From Acridotheres tristis (Eukaryota; Chordata; Aves; Passeriformes; Sturnidae): a stretch of 64,000 nucleotides of DNA. The stretch is taken from NCBI GenBank assembly GCA_037013685.1, contig CM072884.1, positions 113,632,230-113,696,229 of the forward strand, given 5' to 3'. Shown here in pieces: positions 55,468-64,000 of this stretch. The notes under the pieces are model-generated. The model did no database searches, was not told the origin of the DNA, and saw only the letters and a list, made by a program, of their open reading frames with translations. The first letter of the stretch is position 1; every line of letters begins with the position of its first letter. The position numbers were made by a program, and so were the translations under genes.

Positions 55468-56690
55468 CGGGGCTGGCAAAGCCCTCCCAGCCCCTGCAGT
55501 CCCAGCTGTGCCCCATGGCCACCTTGTCACCCTGAGTGCCACCTCCAGGTGCCACCTGCAGGGATGGGCACTCCAAAGCTCCCTGGGCAGCCCCTGCCAA
55601 GGCCTGAGCTCCCTTTCCATGGGGAAATTCCTGCTGCTGTCCAAGCTGAGCCTGCCCTGGCCCAGCCTGAGGCCGTTCCCTCTCCTCCTGTCCCTGTTCC
55701 CTGGAGCAGAGCCCGACCCCCCCTCCCTGCCCCTCCTGCCAGGGACTTGTGCAGAGCCACAAGGTCCCCCCTGAGCCTCCTTTTCTCCAGCCTCAGCCCC
55801 TTCCCAGCTCCCTCAGCCCCTCCTGGGGCTCCAGCCCCTTCCCAGCTCTGTTCCCTGCCCTGGGCACCTCCAGCCCCTCCAGGGCTCTCCTGCAGGAGCC
55901 ACAACTGGACACAGCCCTCGAGGGTCTCAGTGCCAGCACAGGGGACAATCCCTGTCCTTGGGGACAATCCCAGCCCTTGGGGGACAATCCCAGCCCTGGG
56001 GGACAATCCCAGCCCTTGGGGACAATCCCTGTCCTGGGGGACAATCCCAGCCCTGGGGGACAATCCCTGTCTTTAGGGACAATCCCTGCCCTTGGGGACA
56101 ATCCCAGCCCTGGGGGACAATCCCTGTCTTTAGGGACAATCCCTGCCCTGGGGGACAATCCCTGTCTTTAGGGACAATCCCTGCCCTTGGGGACAATCCC
56201 TGTCTTTAGGGACAATCCCTGCCCTGGGGGACAATCCCTGTCTTTAGGGACAATCCCTGTCTTTAGGGACAATCCCTGCCCTTGGGGACAATCCCTGTCT
56301 TTAGGGACAATCCCTGTCCTTGGGGACAATCCCAGCCCTTGGGGACAATCCCTGTCTTTAGGGACAATCCCTGCCCTGCTCCTGCTGGACACACAATTCC
56401 TCCTCCTGATCCTCTTGCCCCCCCCAGGCTGCTCTGAGCCATCTCTCCCTTATCTCAGAGGAATTTTCCTGGATCAGATGTGGCTCTGGACACACAGCTC
56501 TGATTCCCACCCTGCTGCCCAAGGACAGCGAGGCAGGACAAAGACAAAGCTGAACTCGAGTAAAAAAAACCTTCCCCAGCACATTTTTATTTAATTTTTA
56601 ACTCCTCCCGCTTTTGCAGAGCAGCCTTGGCTCTGGAGCAGAAGGTTTCAGGGGGAAGTCACAATGTTTTCACCAAGTGAAATCGTCCCC
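55468..56690 (-). repeat. Inverted-duplication module A, right arm
   Basis: Reverse complement of 24215-25430: the CR1 segment (55468-55915), minisatellite (55940-56380) and anchor (56381-56690, with GACAAAGACAAAGCTGAACT and CTCCCGCTTTTGCAGAGCAG). Visible differences are few in the anchor and CR1 parts, more in the order of minisatellite variants. Confidence 0.85.
55940..56380 (-). repeat. Minisatellite, about 19-20 bp unit, right copy
   Basis: Units GGGGACAATCCCAGCCCTT, GGGGACAATCCCTGCCCTG and AGGGACAATCCCTGTCTTT, about 22 copies, are the complement of the array at 24520-24955. The arrangement of variants differs, so the two arrays have evolved separately since duplication. Confidence 0.9.
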
Positions 56691-57520
56691 AGAAATCCCA
56701 GAACATTCCTTGAGCAGCTCCCTGGCCTTTGCCAGTGACAGAAACGCCCAAAGAGAAGAATTCCAGAGAGCTGCAATTGCTTCAGGAATGCACTGAAGGA
56801 GAGATGAGAGACGTGAAGAAGAAGAATAGGTGGGAATTAATTTAATTATAGGAGACACCTGATACAGATTGAAAGCAAAGGAAGTGCAAATCCCTCCAAA
56901 AGTGCATTTTCCTTTCATAGGAAGAGGATTGCTTTGGTTCCTGACAGTGAGGCTCAAATTAAAAACTAAAATTGAACTTCTTTGTACCAAAAAAATTTTA
57001 AAAAAGCACAAGAGAAAAACCTAAAAGGAACCTTTTTTTTTTTTTTTTTTAGAGGATCCAGACATTTCCATCTCAGTCCTGTCTGAGCTCCTGTTTGAGA
57101 AGTGTCACAAACAAATGGCATCTGTTTTTTATCTGAACTCAGACAAAGTCCTCATCTCTCCCTAAGCTTCCCTAAATCACTGCAGCCATCCCAAAACTCC
57201 AGAAGGATCCCAAACAACTCCACGAGGTATTTTCAAATAAGGGACAAAAAAAGGGCAGGAAACTCGTTCAAGTTAATTGGCCACCTGGAAAGTTTCCTCT
57301 GTGCCAAGAGTTGCTTTTTCATTCTTTTCCAAGGAATGTTTGCTAGGAATCTTTCCGGGGAACTCTGCAGAAATCTCTGATTTTTGGAGCTGGATGGAAT
57401 CAAGGGAGTTGTTGAGTTGGAGTGAAATCAACAGGGAAAGCAAAGTGAGCCCAGGTTCCCCTGCAGATCCAAGGAAAAATCAATGAGGTGGAAATAAAAT
57501 TTCAACTCCCTGACAGGAGG
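56691..57520 (+). other. Intergenic spacer
   Basis: Single-copy DNA with a T tract at 57031-57050. No recognised feature. Confidence 0.4.
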
Positions 57521-57960
57521 GTCCAGTTGTGGCTCCTGCAGGAAAGTCCTGGAAGGGCTGGAGGTGTCCAAGGAAGGGCCCAGAGCTGGGAATGGGCTGG
57601 AGAATTCCAGAGGGAGCTGGGAAAGGAGAAAAGGAGGCTCAGGGGGGACCTTGTGGCTCTGCACAAGTCCCTGGCAGGAGGGGCAGGCAAAGGAGGAGAG
57701 GAAATGGCCTCAAATTGCAGCAGGGCAGGCTCAGGGTGGAGATTGGCAAAGAAAATTTCCCTGGCAGAGTGGTCAGGCCTTGGGATGAGCTGCCCAGGGA
57801 GGTTTGCAGTCACTGTCTGTGGGAGTGTTCAGGAGCAGGCTGGATGTGGCCCTTGGGGACAGGGTTTGGGGGATGCTGGTGGCACTGGGGTGGCACTGGA
57901 GGATCCTGAAGGGCTTTTCCCACCTCAGTGTTTCTGGGATTCTGGGATATTCCCTGCAGA
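57521..57960 (+). repeat. CR1 LINE 3' region, sense
   Basis: GTCCAGTTGTGGCTCCTGCA, GGAGAAAAGGAGGCTCAGGG, ACCTTGTGGCTCTGCACAAG and CTGCCCAGGGAGGTTTGCAG occur in order, and the copy continues into the typical tail GGATCCTGAAGGGCTTTTCC. Confidence 0.85.
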
Positions 57961-58179
57961 GATTATGGAGCAGATCAGGTGCCTCTCAGTTCCCAGTTAG
58001 CACCTTTTTATTGGAATGTTTTCCTGTGAAATCGGGGCAATATTAAGATATAAATCAGGCACCCTGCAGCCTCCAGTGTTTGTTTCCCTCCTGAGATGCT
58101 GTTGGGTCCTTGATCCCATCCCACTCTGGAATCTGCCTGGAGCAGCTTCTGCTAATCCAGCCTCGACCACAGAGCTGAG

Positions 58180-58347
58180 CTGCTCCTTCTCTTCTCTTCT
58201 CTCTTCTCTTCTCTCTTCTCTTCTCTCTTCTCTTCTCTTCTCTTCTCTTCTCTTCTCTTCTCTTCTCTTCTCTTCTCTTCTCTTCTCTTCTCTTCTCTTC
58301 TCTTCTCTTCTCTCTTTTCTCTCTTCTCCCTTCCCTCTCCCCTTCCT
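58180..58347 (+). repeat. (TCTTC)n polypyrimidine array
   Basis: TCTTC/CTCTT pentamers with TCTCTTC variants, purely pyrimidine on the + strand for about 165 bases. Confidence 0.95.
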
Positions 58348-58356
58348 ATAACAAAC

Positions 58357-58575
58357 CTTTTCCTTTTCCTTTCCCTTTTCCTTTTCCTTTTCCTTTTCCT
58401 TTTCCTTTTCCTTTTCCTTTTCCTTTTCCTTTTCCTTTTCCTTTTCCTTTTCCTTTTCCTTTTCCTTTTCCTTTTCCTTTTCCTTCTCCTTCTCCATTTT
58501 CCTTTTCCTTTTCCATTTTCCTTTCTTCTTCTCCTTCTCCTTTTCCTTTTCCCTTTTTCCTTCCCCTTATCCTCA
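58357..58575 (+). repeat. (CCTTTT)n polypyrimidine array
   Basis: Hexamer CCTTTT repeated about 24 times then degenerating into TCCTTCTCC and CATTTTCC. Nearly all pyrimidine on the + strand, purine (GGAAAA) on the minus strand, where it gives an artefactual KEKEKE reading frame. Confidence 0.95.
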
Positions 58576-58604
58576 CAACCCCTTCCTCTTCCAGGTGGGA
58601 AAAT

Positions 58605-58700
58605 CGGGAACCATGGAACACTCTGGGTTGGAAGGAACCTTAAAGCTCATCTCCTTCCAACCCCCTGCCATGGGCAGGGACACCTCCCACTGTCCCAGAT
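58605..58700 (-). repeat. CR1 LINE 3' tail, antisense
   Basis: AACCATGGAACACTCTGGGT, GGAAGGAACCTTAAAGCTCA and CCATGGGCAGGGACACCTCC mark a short minus-strand CR1 tail. Confidence 0.8.
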
Positions 58701-58823
58701 TGATTTATTTTTTAATTTTACCTCTTTTATTCTCTTTTAATTGCTGAGGACATCAGTTTGGAAAATCCTGGTCAGATCCTGGGAATGTGATGGTGGCTCC
58801 ACATCACTGCCCACATTCCAAAG

Positions 58824-59617
58824 GATGTTTGAGTGCCTGGAAACCTGCACCTTGATTTTATGATGTCATTTCTAAAAGCCTAATTAAAAAAGCTCCAGGA
58901 GCTTTTGGACAAGGTGGGATTTGGGGATTTTGGAATTTTGGGATGTTTGAGTGCCTGGAAACCTGCACCTTGATTTTATGATGTCATTTCTAAAAGCCTA
59001 ATTTAAAAAGCTCCAGGAGCATTTGCCAAGGTGGGATTTGGGGATTTTGGAATTTTGGGATGTTTGAGTACCTGGAAACCTGCACTTTGATTTTTTGATG
59101 TCATTTTTAAAAGCCTAATTTAAAAAGATCCAGGAGCTTTTGGACAAGGTGGGATTTGGGGATTTTGGAATTTTGGGATGTTTGAGTACCTGGAAAGCTG
59201 CACTTTGATTTTATGATGTCATTTCTAAAAGCCTAATTAAAAAAGCTCCAGGAGCTTTTGGACAAGGTGTGATTTGGGGATTTTGGAATTTTGGGATGTT
59301 TGAGTGCCTGGAAAGCTGCACTTTGATTTTATGATGTCATTTCTAAAAGCCTAATTAAAAGAGCTCCAGGAGCATTTGCCAAGGTGGGATTTGGGAATTT
59401 TGGGATGTTTGAGTACCTGGAAAGCTGCACTTTGATTTTATGATGTCATTTCTAAAAGCCTAATTAAAAAAGCTCCAGGAGCTTTTGGACAAGGTGGGAT
59501 TTGGGGATTTTGGGATGTTTGAGTGCCTGGAAACCTGCACTTTGATTTTATGATGTCATTACTAAAAGCCTAATTTAAAAAGCTCCAGGAGCATTTGTCA
59601 AGGTGGGATTTTGGGGA
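58824..59617 (+). repeat. Tandem array of 7 units, 109-118 bp each
   Basis: Units begin with GATGTTTGAGTGCCTGGAAA at 58824, 58942, 59059, 59177, 59295, 59404 and 59514. Each contains TTTTATGATGTCATTTCTAA (the second has a single change in places) and AGCTCCAGGAGC, a perfect 12-base palindrome in most copies. The fifth and sixth units lack a short GGGATTTTGGAA segment. Confidence 0.95.
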
Positions 59618-60284
59618 TGCCCATGCAGGGACTGGAGTGGGACTGGGTGATCCCTGTGGGTCTTTTCCATTCAGGATATTTTGGGATTCCAGGAAAATCT
59701 TTCCCTACAAAGAAAGAGTCCAGGAGGGGCTGCAGATTGATTCCAGCTCTCCTGGAATTCCCAATGATCCCAGGTCACCTGGAGGGAAACTTTGGAGATA
59801 AGAGCTGGTTGTTCATGAGGAGTGACACAGAATTATTGCAGAAATGAGGAGAATTTGGAATCATGGAATTTTTTTTTAATCACTTCCTTCCCTTTCAGGG
59901 ACACAATTCCCAGGCCAAATCCTTTTTTCTTGCTGCTCTCCCAGAAGTGACCAATCCAGCTGCAAAGGGAGAGGCTTTTACCACCCAGATGGAGCCAGAT
60001 TTGGGATTTTAAAAATTGCTCTTTCTTCCTGCTGCACCTTTTGTGCGAGAAACAACCTCAGTTTCCATATTTGTACTGAGGTTTTTTTTATTTAAAACTT
60101 ATTTTTATTCTGTTTTACTTCCTATTTTTTCAGGGTTTTCAGCCATTTCTGGGAATTGTTGGGGAAATAACCTTATTTTATATAATAGGAGTGGGGGGTT
60201 TTGATTTAAAAATCTTTTTATCGTGTTTTATTTTGTATTTTTCCCAGTTTTCAGCTATTTCTGGGTACTGTGTGTGGTGTTGTA
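59618..60284 (+). other. Intergenic spacer with CR1-like tail
   Basis: A CR1-like tail at 59618-59690 (GGTGATCCCTGTGGGTCTTT, CAGGATATTTTGGGATTCC) is followed by AT-rich single-copy DNA. No gene is recognised. Confidence 0.45.
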
Positions 60285-60720
60285 CACACAGAGTGACACC
60301 CAGTTCAAACATCTTTTATTCGATTCTCAAAATAATTTGGAGTCACTTCTGCTGAGAGCTGACTGAAATATTTCATCTTCCTTTCTTTTCTGTGTCAAAG
60401 CACCAAACTATCCTCAGAGGGGGGGAAAAAAAAAGATGTTTTGATCAGTGCCAGGCAGCAACTGCCCTTAATGCTATTAAAAATAGCGTTTTTGGGTAAA
60501 AGAGAAGGAGATTTCAGTGATGCTGTGTCATGTTATGACATCCTGGTATTAGTCAGTGCATAATTCCATTGATTAGTCATGAAATAAGGGGAAATATGAA
60601 GTAAGAGTTTCTATAAGACAGGATATAGTTTAAAAATGAAGATTGAAAGGATTATAGACTCTGAGAACCAGGTTTAATTGAAGTAATTAAAAAAAATTAT
60701 TTTTTTAAATTAAAAGTTTG
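60285..60720 (+). other. Single-copy island, possible conserved non-coding element
   Basis: Repeat-free, compositionally even sequence with TGCTGTGTCATGTTATGACA (an inverted repeat GTCAT-GTT-ATGAC), GATTAGTCATGAAATAA and AATGCTATTAAAAATAGCGT (inverted repeat GCTATT-AAA-AATAGC). It is surrounded by repeats and stands out as candidate regulatory DNA. Conservation cannot be tested here. Confidence 0.3.
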
Positions 60721-60789
60721 CTTCTTGTTTTCTTCTGGATTGGGCATTTCTTGGGAAATTGCTGAAGAACTTTCATGGAATCGTGGAAA

Positions 60790-60990
60790 ACCTGAGCTGG
60801 AATAATTCCAGAGGGATCTTTGATCCAACAATCCCAGCCTGGGCATCCCTGGCAGCTCCTGGAGCTCTGTGCCCATTCCCTGGGGAGCCTGGGCAGTGCC
60901 AGCACCCTCTGGGGGAAGAGCCTTGCCCTAAAATCCATCCTAAATCCCTCCTGGCCCAGCTCCAGCCTCTCCCTCTGCTTTAACACTTGG
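60790..60990 (-). repeat. CR1-like interspersed repeat, antisense
   Basis: Reverse complement of 48560-48720 with high identity: AACAATCCCAGCCTGGGCAT, CAGCACCCTCTGGGGGAAGA and CCTAAATCCCTCCTGGCCCA in order. Confidence 0.75.
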
Positions 60991-61144
60991 ATTGATCCCA
61001 AAATTAAAAATATCAAAACACTGATGAGAAAAGCAGTTGGGAGTTTTGGTCAGCTCTGAAAGGAAAATTTCTGGTTGGAACTTCAGTCAAAAGATGATCC
61101 CAACTGATTTTCTATTTCTTATCCATGTTTTATGATTTCATAAT

Positions 61145-61300
61145 GCCCCAAAAAGCTGTGGCTGCCCCTGGATCCCTGGAATGTTCAGTTCCAGGTTGGA
61201 CATTGGGACAGTGGGAGGTGTCCCTGCCATGGCAGGGGGGGCTCTGGGGGGGATTTGGGGTCTCTCCAAACCCAAACCAGTCTGGGATTCTCTGAAGTTG
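61145..61300 (+). repeat. CR1 LINE 3' tail, sense
   Basis: AGCTGTGGCTGCCCCTGGAT, GGACATTGGGACAGTGGGAG, GGTGTCCCTGCCATGGCAGG and CAAACCCAAACCAGTCTGGG mark the standard sense tail. Confidence 0.88.
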
Positions 61301-61489
61301 GATCCTGCAGATGAGCAGAGGATGATGCTGCAAGGTCACACCTTCCCCTGGCCTCTCCTTTCCCCTGGAATGCTCCTGGAATCGATGGCCCTGCAGCTGC
61401 AGCTGGGCCTGATGGATCCTCTGAGAACCAACCAAAGCTGGGGGAAAATCCGTGTGCAGCTGGATTAGAGAAACACGGAATTATGGATG

Positions 61490-61640
61490 GGCTGGGCTGG
61501 GAGGGATTTTAGGGATCATCCCATCCCAGCCCTGCCATGGCAGGGACACCTCCCACTGTCCCAGTGTCCCACCTGGAACTGAACATTCCAGGGATCCAGG
61601 GGCAGCCACAGCAAATCTGGGAATTCCATCTCAGCCCCTT
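61490..61640 (-). repeat. CR1 LINE 3' tail, antisense
   Basis: GGGCTGGGAGGGATTTTAGG, CCATGGCAGGGACACCTCCC and CAGGGATCCAGGGGCAGCCA in order. It closely resembles 53755-53885, including the GGATTTTAGGGATCATCCCA variant. Confidence 0.88.
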
Positions 61641-61897
61641 CCTACCCTCACTGCAATTTTTGCATGACTCCATTCGTGTGAAGTTCTGGAAGATCTTTTT
61701 CTCTTTTCCAAACTGGTTTAACTGCGAGCTCTGGTGCTGTTTGGCTTGGTTCAGCTTCCTGAAAATAATCCAGAATTGTGCAGCCTCCCAGGCCTTGAGA
61801 CAGGATTTATGGATCCTCAGTTCCATGGATTTATTTATTTCTGTGAGGACCTGATGTGATTTCAGCCAGGCTCAGCAAGGCAAACCTGTGAAGTCCC

Positions 61898-62100
61898 AGA
61901 ATGCTGGGAGGGGTCAGGCTGGACAGCACAGGGCACGGGATTGTGGAATATTCTGGGATATCCCCAGGGAGGAGACTCCAGCCCCTCTCTGCTCCCTGCC
62001 CAGGACAGAAGTTGTGCCTCCTGTGCAGGGGGAATTGCTGGGCTCAGCCCCGGGACAATGGGACAGGGATGGAGCAGAGCCTGGGAGTGCCCTGACCCTT
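61898..62100 (-). repeat. Module B anchor, right copy
   Basis: Reverse complement of 29196-29400 with very few differences: AGAATGCTGGGAGGGGTCAG at the start and TGCCCTGACCCTTCTGACAC at the end, immediately before the array. Orientation relative to the array is the same as in the left copy. Confidence 0.85.
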
Positions 62101-62862
62101 CTGACACAGGGACACACACAGGGACACACAGGGACACACGGGGACACACAGGGACACACAGGGACACACAGGGACAGACAGACAGACAGGGACACACAGG
62201 GACAGACAGGGACACACACACAGGGACAGACAGACAGACAGGGACACACAGGGACACACAGGGACAGACAGACAGGGATGGACAGGGACCCCCAGGGACA
62301 CATGGGGACAGACAGAAACACCCAGGGACACAATGGGACACACACGGACAGACAGAGATACACAGGGACACACACACAGGGACAGACAGACAGGGACACA
62401 CAGGGACACACAGGGACAGACACACAGGGACACATGGAGACACCCAGGGACAGACAGACAGACAGGGACACACAGGGACAGACAGACAGGGGCACCCAGG
62501 GACAGACAGACACCCAGGCACCTTCATGAACAGACAGACAGGGATAGACAGAAGGACAGACAGAGACACGTGGAGACACCCAGGGACAGACAGACAGACA
62601 GGGACAGACAGACAGGGACACCCAGGGACATCCATGGACAACCAGGGACATCCAGGGACAGACAGACAGGGATAGACAGACAGACAGAGACACCTAGAGA
62701 CACCCAGGGACATCCATGGACACCCAGGCACATACAGGGACATCCAGGGACACTTATGGACACCCATGGACAGACAGGGACATCCAAGGACAGACAGAGA
62801 CACCCAGGGACACCCAGGGACACCCAGGGACAGACAGACAGACAGACAGGGACACCCAGGGA
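62101..62862 (-). repeat. GGGACACACA/GGGACAGACA minisatellite (module B array, right)
   Basis: About 760 bases of GGGACACACA, GGGACAGACA, GACAGACAGA and later GGGACACCCA/GGGACATCCA units. It is the complement of the array at 28960-29195 but more than three times longer. Sub-variants are ordered, with CACACA units near the anchor and CACCCA units distal. Confidence 0.93.
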
Positions 62863-63491
62863 CACCCCGGGGTTGGATCTGGGCAGGATTTCCATGGTTG
62901 CCCCACGCCAGGAGCAGAGCACACCAAGTGCAGGTGAAGAGCTTTGCTCCAAACCCTTCTCCTGACCTGAACCAAAGCTCAAATGCAGGAAAATCCTGCA
63001 CAGACCTCGAGCTGACTTGTTTGAATACTTTGAGCTCTTTATTTTTCAAGCTCCACTTCGGCTCTTCTCATCTCCCTCTTCTCTCTTGCTCCCAGTCATT
63101 TATCATTCCCTTCATTAGGAGTAATTTTCCAAACATGCCACTGCCTGCTAGGGCAGCCTAAATCCCCTCCTGGAGTTCCCCAGGGATCCATCTGTTCTCT
63201 CCTTAGGCCTTTTATTAATGAAGTCCCCTCGGTGATGACTTGGGGTGGCCCCAGGTGCATTTTGTGTTCCCTCATTTCGCCGATTTGTGAGTCTGAACAC
63301 AGAGTCCCCGTGCAGCTCCCCCTGGAACAATGGGACATTTGGGGACGTCTTTGTCAGGGTTGATTACTGAGTTGAGCAGCCTTGTTCCACAAGTGTCATT
63401 TCTCCTCTATTGTTCCCTGCTCCTCGTTCTCCTCGGCTTGGAAGCAAAGCAGGACAAGCAATTAACTGTCAGCTGCTTCCTGGCTGGAATG
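62863..63491 (+). other. Intergenic single-copy sequence
   Basis: Repeat-free DNA. The part 63040-63330 has even composition and could be conserved non-coding sequence. No exon or RNA gene is recognised. Confidence 0.4.
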
Positions 63492-63655
63492 AGGGGCTGG
63501 AAGGGGCTCCTGGAATGTCCCAGGGGCTGGAAGGGACTCCTGGAATGTCCCAGGGGCTGGAAGGGGCTCCTGGAATGTCCCAGGGGCTGGAAGGGGCTCC
63601 TGGAATGTCCCAGGGGCTGGAAGGGGCTCCTGGAATGTCCCAGGGGCTGGAGCAG
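63492..63655 (+). repeat. 30-bp minisatellite, about 5.5 copies
   Basis: Units of GGGGCTGGAAGGGGCTCCTG then GAATGTCCCA repeat with one AAGGGACTCC variant. Confidence 0.95.
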
Positions 63656-63754
63656 GGCTGGGACACCCAGGTTCAGACAGGCTCAGGTTCCTGTCTGCCC
63701 TCTCAGGGGAGGGAAGGCAGCTCAGCAGGCAGGAAAATCTCAGCGGGAATCCCA

Positions 63755-63890
63755 GAATCCCAGCATGGTTTGGGTTGGGAGGGGTGTAAGGATCACCCAG
63801 TGCCACCCCTGCCACGGGCAGGGACACCTCCCACTGTCCCAGGTGTCCCCAAGTGCCATCCAAAGTGACCTTGGACATGAGAATTTCTCC
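63755..63890 (-). repeat. CR1 LINE 3' tail, antisense
   Basis: AGCATGGTTTGGGTTGGGAG, CCACGGGCAGGGACACCTCC and a GGTGTCCCCAAGTGCCATCC block mark a minus-strand CR1 tail. The remaining bases to 64000 show nothing recognisable. Confidence 0.85.
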
Positions 63891-64000
63891 AGGTGCCTTT
63901 ATTGTCAGTCTCAGGTTGTAGAACACGTTTGGGATTTGCCCTCCTTGGCCACCCCTGAGCTCAGACCTTTCCAAATTCCCTTTCCAGAGGGCACAGATTC

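Noticed and set aside
51351..64000. Possible KCNE2 or other next gene expected downstream in mammals
   Set aside because: No open frame or exon-like segment resembling KCNE-family proteins was found. The next gene must lie beyond the window.

Overview
This is a vertebrate nuclear window, almost certainly from a bird and probably a songbird. The evidence is that every recognisable interspersed repeat is a 3' fragment of CR1, the dominant avian LINE family, and no Alu- or L1-type mammalian repeat was recognised. The two genes also match the vertebrate MRPS6/SLC5A3 locus. The species cannot be fixed from sequence alone.

Two protein-coding genes are supported, both on the + strand. MRPS6 (mitochondrial ribosomal protein bS6m, 121 aa) has coding exons at 376-420, 32204-32343 and 50658-50838, each with a GT/AG junction in the right phase. 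SLC5A3 (sodium/myo-inositol cotransporter SMIT1, 718 aa) is an uninterrupted reading frame at 13973-16129. It lies inside MRPS6 intron 1 behind its own splice acceptor at 13671. As in other vertebrates, both mRNAs probably start in the same CpG-island promoter (1-375) and diverge by choice of acceptor: 13671 for the osmolyte transporter, 32203 for the mitoribosomal protein.

Layout: 1-1250 is a CpG island with exon 1. 1251-13671 is mostly unique intron with a few CR1 fragments. 13672-22755 is the SLC5A3 exon, whose inferred 6.6 kb 3' UTR carries a 16-copy minisatellite. 22756-32203 is intron with CR1 fragments and two large minisatellite modules. 32344-50657 (MRPS6 intron 2) is roughly half tandem repeat, with about ten unrelated array types including a 2 kb G-quadruplex-type array and a 29-bp array that runs to within about 20 bp of the exon 3 acceptor. 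50839-64000 is downstream intergenic DNA with more CR1 fragments, duplicated modules and arrays, and no recognisable gene.

The most unusual property is the tandem-repeat load of the 3' half together with paired duplications placed around MRPS6 exons 2 and 3. There are two inverted pairs (24.2-25.4 kb with 55.5-56.7 kb; 29.0-29.4 kb with 61.9-62.9 kb) and one direct pair (34.2-34.8 kb with 53.7-54.7 kb). Several CR1 copies show the same 22-bp internal segment at 1, 2, 4 and 14 copies, which looks like a minisatellite caught at successive stages of growth. No new protein system was found. The very long open frames in this window are products of repeat periodicity. Repeat boundaries were read by eye and are accurate to roughly 10-30 bases.
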